Below are positions 9,234-18,065 of a stretch of 64,000 bases of DNA, piece by piece. The position numbers and the translations under genes were made by a program. The notes beneath the pieces were generated by a model. That model was not told where the DNA came from. It saw only the letters and a list, made by a program, of their open reading frames with translations, and did not search any database. The DNA comes from Aquimarina sp. MAR_2010_214. GTDB lineage: Bacteria > Bacteroidota > Bacteroidia > Flavobacteriales > Flavobacteriaceae. Where the stretch lies: the NCBI RefSeq assembly GCF_002846555.1, contig NZ_PJMS01000001.1, positions 1,550,001 to 1,614,000 on the forward strand. Reading direction: 5' to 3'. Within the stretch, counting starts at the first letter, position 1, and every line of letters begins with the position of its first letter.

Positions 9234-11202
9234 AAAATTGAATTTGAGAGTTTGGGCTATCAAAATTATGAACATATCTAATTCCCAGGCTTGGTCCTAT
9301 TCTTACTGTTCCAAAATTCATTCCAACAAAAACACCAGTCTGTATATTTGTAAAATCATCTTTGATTTCTTGTGTTTCTAAAACATCAAGATCTGGGTTT
9401 CGAATAATTTCTGTAGTTTGCCCATTTCTGAAAATAGAGAAACCTTCTCCTATGGTTTCTTGATCATTTTTACTGGTAATATCCATTTTTAATTGAATAC
9501 CTGCTCCCATAGCAAAAAAGTTGTTGAAATTATAGCGAAATGATCCGGGAACTGCATAAATAGAAATGTTATTAAATGTATTCGTTTCAGAGAATTGGAT
9601 TAAACTCTGAGTGCCATTTGGATCTATAGAAGAAGTTTCAAAGTTTCGTAGTTCATCATATGAAGATGCAGATGCCATTATTTCGGCTTGATAATACCCT
9701 CTGTATGATTTAAATGGAGATAGAGTTGCTCCAACAAAGTACTCTTTTTGATTGTCAAGTTCAGGAACCACAATATATCCTGCTTTTGCACCTATAGAAA
9801 TACCAGGTATAAATCGGGTAGTTGCATAGTTGGTGATAATTGGTTCGTTTTTATCAAAATATATAGCAGTACGACTTTTGGTCTTTTTTTTGTGAAAATT
9901 TTTGCCAAATCTCATAGAGTATTTTACAAACCCTTTGGTCGAATCTATTTCTTCTACGTTTTTTTGCTGACTTCCCGGGAGATAAATACGGTTAAACTGA
10001 AAAATGATCTTGTCTTTTTTTAAAATAGTATCAAGGCAACTGTAATTAACCTCTCTTTCTTTAGGACATATAGGGCATTCGGGATACATGCCGTCAATTT
10101 GCAAGGTAGTTTTATCAAACATTTCTGGAGTGTCTACTGCTAGTTTTATCGTATTGGCAGGACCTTCTCCATTATTTTGAAAACGGACTTTAAATTTGAG
10201 GCGTTTAAATCGTACTAGTCGATAATTCATTAACCAGCCATTAGAAGACATTTTATTAGGGTCATGAGAAGTAACAATTTCCATTTCTGTGTCCTTCACG
10301 GTATGGTTGTCAAAATTTTCATCAGGAACATAGATGCTTCGTAACGTAACAATGGCACTGGTATCTTTGATCATTTCAGGAGTTGTTTTCAAGGTCCTAA
10401 AAATGTTTCGCTCTTCACCAGGTTGCATATCATTAAATGCTATAACTTGATAATTACGATATAATGATTTGGATTCTTCTAATGTGAGTGGAAGGTTTTT
10501 TCTTTTAGTAGTGTCCTGAACAAATAATGTTCTATTTTGTAGAGTGGTATGTGCAGAAGAAGCTAATAAAGTATGATCATCATTTTGAGAGAGTGTTTCA
10601 GAAATAATGGGTAACGGGATAATCTTTTCCCCATGATGCAATCGAGTGTCTTCTAGAATAAAATTGTCATTTTTGAATTGATTATCATTATAAAATAAGT
10701 ACAATTTACCACTAGAAACATAGTTATTTGTATTTTTATAACCTGTTATAAATACCATTTCCTGATCTGGTATAGGTTCACGATTTCGTTTCAGAATTAA
10801 ATCATCATTTTCAATAAAAGGAGAATTAGAATCTACAGAAGCCTCGTCAGATGCATCACCTATAATTATTGATTTAGGTCTACTTGCAGGAGGTTTTCCA
10901 TTATCATAATTATTAGTTGCCCAAAGTTTGGCTTCGTATGTCCCTGAAGATGTATACCGATGTGTCGGTTTTTGTTTAAAACTGTAATTACCATCACCAA
11001 ATTCCCAATAGTAGGTGTAAAAAGCTTTGGGAGCACCGGCAATTTGATTTAGAGGAGGCATCTCGGCTTTATAGGCTACTTGATTTCCAATAATTTCATA
11101 GGATATAGGTGCTATTCTTGGAATGGTGTCATTGATAAGTATTTGTCCAAAGCTTAAAAATGGAAATAATACTGTACAGTATAAGATGATGTAGCCTCTC
11201 AT
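9214..11202 (-). CDS. PKD-domain surface protein with barrel-like C-terminus
   Basis: The 662-aa protein starts with a signal peptide (MRGYIILYCTVLFPFLSFGQ). A PKD domain is marked by YYWEFGDGNYSF and YEAKLWATN (residues about 60-105). The middle part holds a conserved-looking SHDPNKMSSNGW stretch and CPICPKE cysteines. The last 200 residues alternate polar and aromatic or hydrophobic residues (ISIGAKAGYIV, YFVGATLSPF, ends FYGIWKF) like an outer-membrane beta-barrel ending in Phe. I infer an outer membrane protein that displays a PKD domain. It lies between the lipoprotein and CHAT genes on the same strand and overlaps the CHAT start. Confidence 0.65.
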   Translation of the reverse strand: MRGYIILYCTVLFPFLSFGQILINDTIPRIAPISYEIIGNQVAYKAEMPPLNQIAGAPKAFYTYYWEFGDGNYSFKQKPTHRYTSSGTYEAKLWATNNYDNGKPPASRPKSIIIGDASDEASVDSNSPFIENDDLILKRNREPIPDQEMVFITGYKNTNNYVSSGKLYLFYNDNQFKNDNFILEDTRLHHGEKIIPLPIISETLSQNDDHTLLASSAHTTLQNRTLFVQDTTKRKNLPLTLEESKSLYRNYQVIAFNDMQPGEERNIFRTLKTTPEMIKDTSAIVTLRSIYVPDENFDNHTVKDTEMEIVTSHDPNKMSSNGWLMNYRLVRFKRLKFKVRFQNNGEGPANTIKLAVDTPEMFDKTTLQIDGMYPECPICPKEREVNYSCLDTILKKDKIIFQFNRIYLPGSQQKNVEEIDSTKGFVKYSMRFGKNFHKKKTKSRTAIYFDKNEPIITNYATTRFIPGISIGAKAGYIVVPELDNQKEYFVGATLSPFKSYRGYYQAEIMASASSYDELRNFETSSIDPNGTQSLIQFSETNTFNNISIYAVPGSFRYNFNNFFAMGAGIQLKMDITSKNDQETIGEGFSIFRNGQTTEIIRNPDLDVLETQEIKDDFTNIQTGVFVGMNFGTVRIGPSLGIRYVHNFDSPNSQIQFYGIWKF

Positions 11203-11262
11203 GATTTGTTGTTAGTAGTTACTAAAGATAAGTAAAAAGTTAAATTAGAAATATAGATAAAA

Positions 11263-11341
11263 ATATTCCGGGAGGTAACCTCCCGGAATATATACTGGAA
11301 TTTGCCGTAACCCCCGCTAACTAATTTACATATTCCAGTAT
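11263..11341 (-). terminator. Two nested perfect inverted repeats between lipoprotein and PKD genes
   Basis: The arms at 11263-11276 and 11278-11291 form a perfect 14-bp palindrome around a single A (atattccgggaggt/acctcccggaatat). A second perfect 10-bp pair lies at 11292-11301 and 11332-11341 (atactggaat/attccagtat). On the minus strand the first hairpin is followed by TTTTTATC, compatible with a partial terminator, so expression downstream of the lipoprotein gene may be attenuated. The one-base loop of the first palindrome also fits a protein-binding site. Confidence 0.6.
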
Positions 11342-11350
11342 GATTTTGTA

Positions 11351-12388
11351 TTATGGTAACCCGTTTATTAATGTTATTAACTCGGCTTCAGTACCTGTGG
11401 TAGTGGACCCTATCATTTCTACATGGTCTTCAGTAATAGTAGCTCCCTGGATTGCATATGTATACGCACCATCCTGAACAGATACAAATATGAAATGTAC
11501 TTCTAATCCGATAGGGATTTGCCCATAATGCTCAGAGAATAATTCGGTTTCTTCATTATAAATATCCAATAATGCTAATGCGGTTGGTTCGCCATCATAA
11601 GATACATATACATTACAATTTGTATTGTCATACCCTTCAGGAACATCTACATAAATAACGGTTTTTGGCCTTGGGTCATTATACCAACGATCAATGTTAG
11701 TCCATCCAAAATTATTGATGAAACCAGAATACCCCATTACTCCTGTTCCGCTAGGTCCTTCTCCTTGACCAAGATCAATATTCCCTTCTTCATTTTCTTC
11801 CCAAACGACATCGCAATTGATTACATCGTTATCACAACCATTTTCTGCAGCTTTAAAGAGCCTCATTTCAGGATCAAAATTTTCATTTGGCGAAAAAATC
11901 TCAAATGCACTTGCAAGTTGTAGTTGGTTTCCATTCTGATTTGCATTTACAAAAAATTCTCCAGCAGATTTTAAAGTCTCGATATCCCCATTTGGACGCT
12001 TACCATTGGTAGGCATTTTGGTTAATAGCATTTTGGCTTTATCATAGATTTCTACTAATTCGATAGTAACACTCCCACTAACGGGATCGCCATTTTGATC
12101 TAAAAAACTATTTGCAGGAAAATGTAGTTGTGTGCCTTCTTCTCCATACATGTATCCTCCGGTATCAGCATTCATGACAAAAGTTTGGATAGCCTCTTCG
12201 CGGTTATCTTTAATTGCTTCTTGTAGCTCTATTCCGTCTATGAATTTTTCAATAATAATATCATTATCATCGTTTTTACAGCTTCCTAATAAAAGAATAG
12301 CTGCACCTAAAAGTAAAAAATTCATCATCGCTTTTTTTACGTTCCTACTATTCTTCGGTACTACAGTTGTTCTATTTGATGTTCTCAT
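11351..12388 (-). CDS. Outer-surface lipoprotein of unknown function
   Basis: The 345-aa product has a signal peptide with a lipobox, LLLGSCKNDDND, near residue 37; the Asp-rich +2 region suits surface export. The Met at 12388 gives an extended basic n-region; the Met pair at residues 21-22 (about 12328) is an alternative start. The body has FPANSFLDQNGDPVSGSVTIELVE, a segment common in Bacteroidetes lipoproteins with a carboxypeptidase-regulatory/beta-sandwich feel, and no catalytic motif. It is the first gene of the minus-strand set facing the sigma factor, so it is a likely target of that factor. Confidence 0.7.
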   Translation of the reverse strand: MRTSNRTTVVPKNSRNVKKAMMNFLLLGAAILLLGSCKNDDNDIIIEKFIDGIELQEAIKDNREEAIQTFVMNADTGGYMYGEEGTQLHFPANSFLDQNGDPVSGSVTIELVEIYDKAKMLLTKMPTNGKRPNGDIETLKSAGEFFVNANQNGNQLQLASAFEIFSPNENFDPEMRLFKAAENGCDNDVINCDVVWEENEEGNIDLGQGEGPSGTGVMGYSGFINNFGWTNIDRWYNDPRPKTVIYVDVPEGYDNTNCNVYVSYDGEPTALALLDIYNEETELFSEHYGQIPIGLEVHFIFVSVQDGAYTYAIQGATITEDHVEMIGSTTTGTEAELITLINGLP

Positions 12389-12404
12389 AATTTTCGAAAT
12401 TTTG

Positions 12405-12433
12405 TTGTTTACATCATCAGATCAATAGCTTTG
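12405..12433 (+). promoter_or_regulatory. Bacteroidetes promoter for the sigma factor gene
   Basis: TTG at 12405-12407, an 18-bp spacer, then TAGCTTTG at 12426-12433 match the Bacteroidetes -33/-7 consensus TTG...TAnnTTTG. Transcription would start near 12440, giving a 5' leader of about 50 nt before the ATG at 12494. Confidence 0.6.
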
Positions 12434-12493
12434 ATTTTTTGTTACCCTTATTTTGATAACTTTTTTTAAATTAGTTGCTTATATTCACTATTT

Positions 12494-13081
12494 ATGGGAA
12501 ATACCAAATTTCATTCTGATCAAAAATATATTGAAGCTCTTTTGAAGAATGATACAATAGTCTTAACCGAGATTTATAATAAATTTGCTCCCAAAGTGGT
12601 TGGGTATATAAAAAACAATAGCGGAGATGAGGCCAGAGCTCAGGATATCATCCAGGAAACCTTACTCACTATTTATAAACAAGCAAAAGAGAAAGGATTA
12701 CAACTTACTTGTCCTTTTGATGCTTATTTCTTCTTGTTGTGTAAGCGTAAATGGTTGAATGAATTAAAAAAGCATTCTAATAATCAGGTAACAATTAATG
12801 AAGAGGTTGTATCTATAAATGATGAGAGTGTTCGTTTTGCAGAAGAAACTGAAATATTTAATGCAAAGCACGAACTTTTTAAAGAGATGTTTGACCAATT
12901 AGGTAAAGCTTGTAAAGAATTACTGAAAGCAACTTTTACTATAAAATCTATGGAAGAAGTGGCTTCGAAATTAGGGCAATCCTATGGATATGTTCGCAAG
13001 AAAAAATCGTTATGTATTGGTCAATTAACAAAACTTGTTCAAAACACTTCTAAGTTTAATAAAATAAAAAATTTGTTATGA
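12494..13081 (+). CDS. ECF-type sigma-70 family RNA polymerase sigma factor
   Basis: The 195-aa product has a region 2 with FAPKVVGYI, ARAQDIIQETLLTIYK (the core-binding/-10 helix) and a region 4 helix-turn-helix near EVASKLGQSYGYVRKKKSL. No long region 3 or N-terminal extension, so it is group 4/ECF-like. Its stop overlaps the next start (TTATGA, 4 bp), a normal arrangement for a sigma factor with its membrane partner. The divergent neighbours are envelope genes (lipoprotein, PKD protein, CHAT, retropepsin), which I infer are regulated by it. Confidence 0.88.
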   Translation: MGNTKFHSDQKYIEALLKNDTIVLTEIYNKFAPKVVGYIKNNSGDEARAQDIIQETLLTIYKQAKEKGLQLTCPFDAYFFLLCKRKWLNELKKHSNNQVTINEEVVSINDESVRFAEETEIFNAKHELFKEMFDQLGKACKELLKATFTIKSMEEVASKLGQSYGYVRKKKSLCIGQLTKLVQNTSKFNKIKNLL

Positions 13082-13815
13082 CCCCAGAAGAAAAATATGA
13101 GTTGTTTGATCGGTTCTGTAGTAAAGAGCTTTCTGCTACCGAAGAAGAAACACTAACAAAATTGATTAGAGAGGATGAATCTATTGCAGAGGAGTTTAAA
13201 CTGTATCAAGAGTTAAATTCACATCTTGATATACGTTTTACTTCAGAAAAAGAGGAGGGAGCATTAGAAAATAATTTGAAAACGATTGGAGATTCACACT
13301 TTAACAGGAAAGCAACTACAAAAGAAACCAAAGTCATAAGAATGCCTGCTTGGGTATATGCAGCGGCTGCAAGTGTGGCTGTAATTTTTGGAGTATACTT
13401 TTTTGGTCAAAGTAATCCTGTATATAGCGATTTTGCAAATATTCCTGAATTATCAATTACAGAAAGAGGAAATGTAGAAAAGAATAGTAAGAGTGCTGAA
13501 CATGCCTTTAATTCAAAAGATTATGTTGAAGCCGAAAAACACCTATCCGTATTACTGTCAAAAGATGAAAATAATACAGAATATCAATTCTATTATGGAC
13601 TATCATTATTAGAACAAGATAAATATGTAGAAACTACTCAGGTTTTAGAAAAATTGTATCGAGGTAACTCTGGATATAAATACAAAGCATTATGGTTTGA
13701 AGCACTAAATCAGCTAAAACAGAAAAAACATGATCAATGCATCGCACTGTTAAAGAAAATACCCAAAGATGCGGAAGATTATAATCTGGCTCAGGAATTA
13801 TTGAAAAAACTGTAG
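13078..13815 (+). CDS. Single-pass membrane TPR protein, probable anti-sigma partner
   Basis: The 245-aa protein has a soluble N-terminus of about 90 residues (LFDRFCSKELSATEEETLTK, similar to anti-sigma/FecR-type N-terminal helices), one membrane helix (WVYAAAASVAVIFGVYFF, about 92-110), then TPR-like helices (KDYVEAEKHLSVLL, TEYQFYYGLSLLEQDKY). The N-terminus inside and TPR outside is the layout of a transmembrane anti-sigma factor. The partnership with the sigma factor rests on the 4-bp overlap and is an inference. No zinc-binding HxxxCxxC motif is visible. Confidence 0.7.
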   Translation: MTPEEKYELFDRFCSKELSATEEETLTKLIREDESIAEEFKLYQELNSHLDIRFTSEKEEGALENNLKTIGDSHFNRKATTKETKVIRMPAWVYAAAASVAVIFGVYFFGQSNPVYSDFANIPELSITERGNVEKNSKSAEHAFNSKDYVEAEKHLSVLLSKDENNTEYQFYYGLSLLEQDKYVETTQVLEKLYRGNSGYKYKALWFEALNQLKQKKHDQCIALLKKIPKDAEDYNLAQELLKKL

Positions 13816-13891
13816 CCTATTGTAATTTATTAATTTGTTTCCTGTATAGTGATATTAAATGAATTCAAAAACAAAAGCAATACATTGCTGA

Positions 13892-13920
13892 TTGGTATTA
13901 ACTCTAATTTAATACTTTTG
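13892..13920 (+). promoter_or_regulatory. Promoter of tatD, possibly leaderless
   Basis: TTG at 13892-13894, an 18-bp spacer and TACTTTTG at 13913-13920 fit the Bacteroidetes promoter. The ATG follows after only four bases (13925), so the transcript would have essentially no 5' leader. Confidence 0.65.
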
Positions 13921-13924
13921 CGGC

Positions 13925-14713
13925 ATGATACTAACCGATACCCATACCCATATTTATAGTGAAGCCTTTGATGAAGATCAAGATGAGATGATGCAACGTG
14001 CTATAAAAAATGGTGTAACACGATTTTTTGTTCCTGCAATTGATTCTACATATGTCAAAGCTATGTATGCAGCAGAAGCTAAGTATCCTAAACATGTTTT
14101 TTTGATGATGGGATTGCATCCTACGCATGTAAAAGAAAATTATAAGGAAGAACTTGTATTTGTAGAGAATGAAATCAAAAACCGTTTCAATGAGGAGGCG
14201 GATAAGAATTTTTATGCAGTAGGTGAGATAGGTATAGATCTGTATTGGGATAAAACTTCTTTGGCAGCACAGCAAGAAGCATTTAGATACCAAATCCAAT
14301 TGGCAAAAAAATACAAACTACCTATAGTAATACATTGTCGTGAAGCTTTTGAAGAAGTTTTTGAAGTATTAGAATCAGAAAAAAGTGATGACTTATTTGG
14401 GATTTTTCATTGCTTTACAGGAACCATAGACGATGCTAATCGAGCTATAGGTTATAATATGAAATTAGGAATAGGAGGAGTGGTTACTTTTAAGAATGGT
14501 AAAATAGATACGTTTTTAAACCAGATCTCTTTAGATCATATTGTTCTGGAGACAGATGCTCCATATTTGGCGCCGACTCCGTATCGAGGTAAACGTAATG
14601 AAAGTTCTTACTTACTTAATGTCCTAGAAAAAATGGCAGAGATATATCAAAAACCGATAGAAGAAATAGCAGCAATTACTACCAAAAATTCTAGAGATAT
14701 ATTTGGAATATAG
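13925..14713 (+). CDS. tatD: TatD-family metal-dependent DNase
   Basis: The 262-aa length is typical for TatD. The metal ligands are present: DTHTHIY (HxH) at the N-terminus, VGEIGIDLYW (Glu), PIVIHCREAF (His), GIFHCFTG (His) and LETDAPYLAP (Asp). TatD enzymes are cytoplasmic 3'-5' exonucleases or deoxyribonucleases of the amidohydrolase fold, used in DNA repair and turnover. It is followed after 38 bp by the asparaginase gene on the same strand, probably co-transcribed. Confidence 0.95.
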   Translation: MILTDTHTHIYSEAFDEDQDEMMQRAIKNGVTRFFVPAIDSTYVKAMYAAEAKYPKHVFLMMGLHPTHVKENYKEELVFVENEIKNRFNEEADKNFYAVGEIGIDLYWDKTSLAAQQEAFRYQIQLAKKYKLPIVIHCREAFEEVFEVLESEKSDDLFGIFHCFTGTIDDANRAIGYNMKLGIGGVVTFKNGKIDTFLNQISLDHIVLETDAPYLAPTPYRGKRNESSYLLNVLEKMAEIYQKPIEEIAAITTKNSRDIFGI

Positions 14714-14751
14714 ACCAATAAAAAACGATTTAATTTTCGTTCATTTGCTTT

Positions 14752-15786
14752 ATGAATACTTCGCCAAACATATTACTTATTTATACCGGAGGAACAATTG
14801 GAATGGTCAAAGATTTCAAGACTGGTGCTCTGGTAGCTTTTGATTTTGATGAGTTGTTATTAAACATCCCAGAACTCAAACAATTAGATTGTAATATCAA
14901 CACTATTAGTTTTGAGAAGCCTATTGATTCTTCTGATATGAATGTTGATCGATGGAAAGAACTAGGAGATATTATCAATGTCAATTATAAAAAGTATGAC
15001 GGGTTTGTTGTTTTGCACGGAAGTGATACCATGTCTTATACAGCATCAGCAATTAGTTTTATGTTTGAAAACCTTGCTAAGCCTATTATTTTTACAGGTT
15101 CTCAACTACCAATAGGAGATTTACGAACAGACGCAAAAGAAAATTTGATCACAGCTGTTCAGATTTCGGCATTACAAGAAAAAGGAAAGCCTGTAATTAC
15201 TGAAGTAGGACTATATTTTGAATATAAGTTGCTTAGAGCCAATAGGACTACTAAGATTAATGCAGAACATTTTGAAGCATTTCAGTCTCTTAATTATCCA
15301 TCTTTGGTAGAGTCTGGAGTACATCTTAAGATCAATACCTCTTTTTTGCTAAAAAGTAACCGGCGAAAAAAGATGGTATATCATACACATTTTGATAATA
15401 ATGTTGTTATCGTTAAGATGTTTCCGGGAATTAACGAGAGTATTTTAAAAAGTATTTTTTCTTTAGAAGCGATAAAAGGAATTATTTTAGAAACTTATGG
15501 TGCAGGTAATACAACGACAAAAAAATGGTTTACCACTATAATTTCTGATCTGATACAAAAGGGAATACCTGTGGTAAATGTTACACAATGTATAGGAGGA
15601 AGTGTAGAAATGGGTAAGTATGATACTAGTATTGCACTAAAAAAAGCAGGTGTTATTTCGGGAAAAGACATTACAACAGAGGCTGGAGTGGCAAAATTGA
15701 TGTATTTACTAGGAGAAAAATTACCACTTAAAGTCCTCAAAACCATTTATGAAACCTCCCTTCGAGGTGAAATGTTAGAAAATTAA
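14752..15786 (+). CDS. ansA: Type I (cytoplasmic) L-asparaginase
   Basis: The 344-aa protein hydrolyses L-asparagine to aspartate and ammonia. The catalytic sites are clear: IYTGGTIGM (first Thr), LHGSDTMSYTASA (second Thr-Asp pair) and LRTDAKENL (Lys). No signal peptide is present, so it is the cytoplasmic AnsA type rather than the periplasmic AnsB type. The HGTDT motif common in the family reads HGSDT here, a conservative change. It lies between tatD and tRNA-Ser, an order I recall from other flavobacteria. Confidence 0.93.
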   Translation: MNTSPNILLIYTGGTIGMVKDFKTGALVAFDFDELLLNIPELKQLDCNINTISFEKPIDSSDMNVDRWKELGDIINVNYKKYDGFVVLHGSDTMSYTASAISFMFENLAKPIIFTGSQLPIGDLRTDAKENLITAVQISALQEKGKPVITEVGLYFEYKLLRANRTTKINAEHFEAFQSLNYPSLVESGVHLKINTSFLLKSNRRKKMVYHTHFDNNVVIVKMFPGINESILKSIFSLEAIKGIILETYGAGNTTTKKWFTTIISDLIQKGIPVVNVTQCIGGSVEMGKYDTSIALKKAGVISGKDITTEAGVAKLMYLLGEKLPLKVLKTIYETSLRGEMLEN

Positions 15787-15855
15787 CGCCTCAAATTTCA
15801 CTAGTTAACATTTTTTTTGTTATTTGCTCATCCTTATTTTTCTAAGGGAAAACAC

Positions 15856-15943
15856 AGAGAGGTGGCCGAGTGGTCGAAGGCGCACGCCTGGAAAGTGTGT
15901 ATACGCCAAAAGCGTATCGAGGGTTCGAATCCCTTCCTCTCTG
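15856..15943 (+). tRNA. tRNA-Ser (anticodon GGA)
   Basis: The acceptor stem pairs agagagg (15856-15862) with cctctct (15936-15942). The anticodon stem cacgc/gtgtg encloses the loop ctggaaa with GGA at 15890-15892. A long variable arm (tatacgcc..agcgtat) marks a class II tRNA, and ggttcgaatccc is the T arm. The 88-nt length is right for tRNA-Ser. The 3' CCA is not encoded. Confidence 0.97.
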
Positions 15944-16025
15944 CATTATTATCAATTTTTTAATAAATTTTATAATATTTTTATATCTTTAACCCTTTAA
16001 CTAATTAAAATTAAGAATCAGCGCA

Positions 16026-16835
16026 ATGAAAAGATTATTTTCTATTCTGGCAATCGCAGCAGTAATGACCTTTGGAAATTTACAAGCATCTACTGCACCT
16101 GCCCAGTTATTAACGGCAAACGTGCAATTATTAATTGCTCCTATAACTAATACGACAACAACTCAAGAAGAAGCAGTATCCGAGACGACTACAGATGAGC
16201 TATCTTTTCATCAAAAACTGAAAAAACGTTTTATAGAAGGTGGTCCAGGATTTATGGGTATCGTGCTTCTATGTTTGATTTTAGGTCTTGCGATAGCAAT
16301 TGAAAGAATTATCTTTTTAAGTCTTTCTACAACAAACACTAAGAAATTACAACAAAATGTAGAAGATGCACTAAATAGTGGTGGTGTTGAAGCAGCAAAA
16401 GAAGTATGTAGAAATACAAAAGGACCTGTTGCATCAATATATTATCAAGGTCTAGACAGAGCAGACGAAAGTATAGACGCAGCAGAAAAATCAGTTGTGG
16501 CATATGGTGGTGTTCAAATGGGACAATTAGAGAAAAATGTTTCTTGGATATCATTATTTATCGCTCTTGCTCCAATGCTTGGATTTATGGGTACGGTAAT
16601 AGGTATGATTACGGCATTTGATAAGATTGCGGCTGCAGATGATATGCAACCTTCTCTTGTAGCAGGTGGTATTAAAGTGGCACTTCTTACTACAGTATTT
16701 GGTCTTATTGTTGCAATTATTCTTCAAATATTTTATAATTATATCGTTGCAAAAATTGATAGAATAGTAAATGATATGGAAGATGCTTCGATTACATTAA
16801 TCGATATTTTGGTAGATTACAAGAAAAAGAAATAA
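16026..16835 (+). CDS. exbB: ExbB/TolQ/MotA-family proton channel protein
   Basis: The 269-aa product has a leader-like N-terminus (KRLFSILAIAAVMTFGNLQA), then an added region, and three membrane helices: FMGIVLLCLILGLAIAIERI, WISLFIALAPMLGFMGTVIG and ALLTTVFGLIVAIILQIFYN. The LAPMLGFMGTVIGMI segment is the family hallmark lining the proton path. With ExbD it forms the inner-membrane motor that powers TonB-dependent import. It starts an operon of exbB, a membrane protein and two exbD genes. The N-terminal extension before the first core helix is common in Bacteroidetes. Confidence 0.92.
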   Translation: MKRLFSILAIAAVMTFGNLQASTAPAQLLTANVQLLIAPITNTTTTQEEAVSETTTDELSFHQKLKKRFIEGGPGFMGIVLLCLILGLAIAIERIIFLSLSTTNTKKLQQNVEDALNSGGVEAAKEVCRNTKGPVASIYYQGLDRADESIDAAEKSVVAYGGVQMGQLEKNVSWISLFIALAPMLGFMGTVIGMITAFDKIAAADDMQPSLVAGGIKVALLTTVFGLIVAIILQIFYNYIVAKIDRIVNDMEDASITLIDILVDYKKKK

Positions 16836-16932
16836 TTGATGTTTCTAATAAAGATCTGATTTAAAAGATTTTTAATTTACACTTTTATTTAATTACGGAT
16901 TACTCATGTGATCCATATAAAAAATTAGTAAC

Positions 16933-17427
16933 ATGAAAATTTCAAAAATATTATCATATATCGTAATGGCTATTGGTGCTATAGGAGCTGTCTTGTTGTT
17001 CTTGATGAGCAATAATTTCGATGGTCTTATGGAGAAATATGGTATTACAGAAACCAAAGATTTTGTTAGAGATGGTGGATCAATGGATGTTTTAAAAGAA
17101 GCAACATCTTTAGTAGATCCATTATACGCTCTTACTCTTCTTGTTTTTGTAGGTGTCATAGTCGTTACTTTGATAGCCGTTTTCTCTGCCATGGCTAAGA
17201 ACTCAGGAGGTCTTAAAAATACTGCAATTGGTATAGTAGCTTTCCTTATTGTTGTAGGTGTTGGCTATGTTGTAGCAGAAGGAGTAGAAGCGCCATTGAA
17301 CGATGGAGGAGTCCTTTCTGAAAATGGCTCTAAATGGGTAGGAACAGGATTGTATACATTTTACTTTTTGGCTGCTATTGCAGTTGGGTTAATGTTCCTT
17401 TCTGGTATTAAGAAACTAATTAAGTAA
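16933..17427 (+). CDS. Conserved multi-pass membrane protein of the exb operon
   Basis: The 164-aa protein has about four hydrophobic helices (ILSYIVMAIGAIGAVLLFLM; LYALTLLVFVGVIVVTLIAV; TAIGIVAFLIVVGVGYVVA; LYTFYFLAAIAVGLMFLSGI). I do not recognise a named domain. Its place between exbB and exbD, with only 6 bp to exbD, points to an accessory subunit or assembly factor of the Exb motor. Flavobacterial exb operons often carry such a gene. Confidence 0.75.
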   Translation: MKISKILSYIVMAIGAIGAVLLFLMSNNFDGLMEKYGITETKDFVRDGGSMDVLKEATSLVDPLYALTLLVFVGVIVVTLIAVFSAMAKNSGGLKNTAIGIVAFLIVVGVGYVVAEGVEAPLNDGGVLSENGSKWVGTGLYTFYFLAAIAVGLMFLSGIKKLIK

Positions 17428-17433
17428 ACAATT

Positions 17434-18042
17434 ATGGCAAGAAGAGCAGCACCAGAAGTTAATGCAGGGTCTATGGCAGATATTGCATTCTTACTTCTTA
17501 TATTTTTCTTGGTTACTACCACGATCGAAACCGATACAGGTATTAGCCGTAAACTCCCTCCTCCTCAAGAGGAAGATATAGTTCCGCCAGTTCTTAAACA
17601 AAAAAATATTTTTGTTGTAGAATTGAATAAGAATAATGATTTATTGGTAGAAGAATCTCCTATGGAATTGAAAGATCTTCGGGAAGCTGCTATTAAGTTC
17701 TTAGATAACGGAGGTGGAAGAGGAGAAGAAGCTTGTAGTTACTGTCAAGGTGATAGAGATCCTTCTTCTTCAGATAATCCTACTAAAGCGGTTATATCTT
17801 TAAATAACAATAGAGAAACAAATTATAGTGCGTATATAGCAGTTCAAAATGAATTGGTAGCAGCGTATACTACATTACGTAATAGAGAAGCACAACGTCT
17901 TTTTGGTAAAACATTTGTACAAATGGAAGCCGACTTTAAAGATGTGAATTATTCTGGAAGTAAGACTAAACTTAAAGAAGATATCAAAAAGATACAATTT
18001 TTGTTTCCTGAAAAACTTTCAGAAGCTGAGCCTAAAAAATAG
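17434..18042 (+). CDS. exbD: ExbD/TolR biopolymer transport protein (long form)
   Basis: The 202-aa protein shows the ExbD start: a short cytoplasmic end (ARRAAPEVNAGSM), a single helix with the proton-carrying Asp (ADIAFLLLIFFLVTTTIETD) and a periplasmic domain. It is longer than the usual 130-150 aa, with an inserted Cys pair region (EACSYCQGDRDPSSSD) near residues 100-118. It pairs with the next exbD, only 23 bp downstream. A close paralog follows at 18945. Confidence 0.93.
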   Translation: MARRAAPEVNAGSMADIAFLLLIFFLVTTTIETDTGISRKLPPPQEEDIVPPVLKQKNIFVVELNKNNDLLVEESPMELKDLREAAIKFLDNGGGRGEEACSYCQGDRDPSSSDNPTKAVISLNNNRETNYSAYIAVQNELVAAYTTLRNREAQRLFGKTFVQMEADFKDVNYSGSKTKLKEDIKKIQFLFPEKLSEAEPKK

Positions 18043-18065
18043 AAATAACATAAAACAGAATTCTT

